A stretch of DNA of 64,000 bases from Gavia stellata. Taxonomy: Eukaryota; Chordata; Aves; Gaviiformes; Gaviidae. The notes beneath the pieces were generated by a model. It was not told the origin of the DNA. It did not search any database and worked only from the letters and a program-made list of their open reading frames with translations. Position 1 is the stretch's first letter; every line of letters begins with the position of its first letter. The stretch covers positions 4,473,255-4,537,254 of the forward strand of contig NC_082606.1 of NCBI RefSeq assembly GCF_030936135.1. Direction: 5' to 3'. Below are positions 63,401-64,000 of this stretch, one piece after another. The translations under genes were made by a program, and so were the position numbers.

Positions 63401-64000
63401 AAACTGTATCTGGAATCTGAAGACTGCTTACAGAATGAAGCTCAACTCTTCGTTGTCTGTATTCTTCTTTTCTGACAATTCTATTTCTCCTTTCTCCCCC
63501 AGAAGGATTTAATTAACAAACCCCCAGTAGGACATTTGTTCGTTGCCATCAGTATCTATCCCAGTCTGGGAGGCCTATACAAAAATCTCCTCCAAAAAAC
63601 TCGCAGCAAATCCTTCGTCAGACAGGGACATGACTGATGGTGCAGATTTGATGATCGAGCAATCCCACTATGTGTTTAAATACATTACAGTGGCTACTCG
63701 AATGTGCTGATGCCTTCCACGTGGAATGACAGTCCTTCCTCATTCTTTGCTCTCATTCCAACTCATTCCATTTTTTGCAATGAAAGCAAGTCCTGCTGTA
63801 TGTGAGAAAACATACTAGGATTTGATACTGCCTGCATTATTACTGTATAGCACATATACATTACTATACCCTAAAAGTGATTAAACATTCAAATTTTCAG
63901 TCTTTAGCTTTTGAAATGTGAATAGGAACAATGCATTTATCAGAAAGGCTTTTCTTAAACACTGTGTGAGCATATTCACTCATCTATATCAGAAAAGGTT
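60468..64000 (-). other. UBE2Q2 intron 1 (part)
   Basis: Runs to the window end without a CpG island or first exon, so the UBE2Q2 promoter lies further on. It holds an (AAAT)n run at about 60498-60513 and a T run near 63291-63303. Nothing else recognised. Confidence 0.7.

Noticed and set aside
1..64000. Search by eye for tRNA, rRNA, snoRNA boxes, CRISPR-like arrays or a prokaryotic operon
   Set aside because: Nothing convincing was seen. The gene structure is clearly that of a vertebrate nuclear genome, but reading by eye could miss small intronic snoRNAs or microRNAs.

Overview
The window is vertebrate nuclear DNA, most likely from a bird. It carries short exons with GT-AG introns, one CpG island, AT-rich introns, and at least one recognisable CR1 retrotransposon fragment near 56.2 kb. 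SINEs and L1-type LINEs were not seen. Three conserved genes give the same neighbourhood as human 15q24 (NRG4, FBXO22, UBE2Q2), in the same relative order and orientation. All exon borders were read by hand from splice signals, reading frame and remembered similarity to the human proteins; no alignment was run.

Layout. 1-11.8 kb: the 3' end of NRG4 on the + strand, with one exon for the end of the EGF domain plus the transmembrane segment (6770-6919) and one for the cytoplasmic tail (11704-11803). The exon with the N-terminal half of the EGF domain was not found and probably lies before base 1. 12.6-14.4 kb: an uninterrupted 600-codon + strand ORF that I do not recognise, followed about 20 bases after its stop by a poly(A) signal. 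14.4-20.1 kb: no gene seen. 20.1-25.73 kb: complete FBXO22 on the - strand, seven coding exons, 393 aa, with its start codon inside a CpG island (about 24.8-26.2 kb). 25.97-60.47 kb: UBE2Q2 on the - strand, coding exons 2-13 (315 aa plus stop). Its first coding exon (about 60 aa in human) lies beyond base 64000, so 60.5-64.0 kb is intron 1.

How the genes relate. UBE2Q2 and FBXO22 are in tandem on the - strand: the most distal UBE2Q2 poly(A) signal is only about 255 bases upstream of the FBXO22 start codon. Both proteins act in ubiquitin transfer (an E2 and an SCF substrate receptor), but nothing here shows that they work together. NRG4 is a secreted or membrane-tethered ErbB4 ligand and converges on FBXO22.

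The main candidate for something undescribed is the 600-codon ORF at 12604-14406: far too long to be chance in AT-rich DNA, no introns, a possible signal peptide, and a Leu/Lys-rich C-terminal half. Other points are a competing splice donor in the last NRG4 coding exon, a perfect 13-bp hairpin in a UBE2Q2 intron, a 29-bp tandem duplication beside a UBE2Q2 splice donor, and G runs close to an FBXO22 donor.
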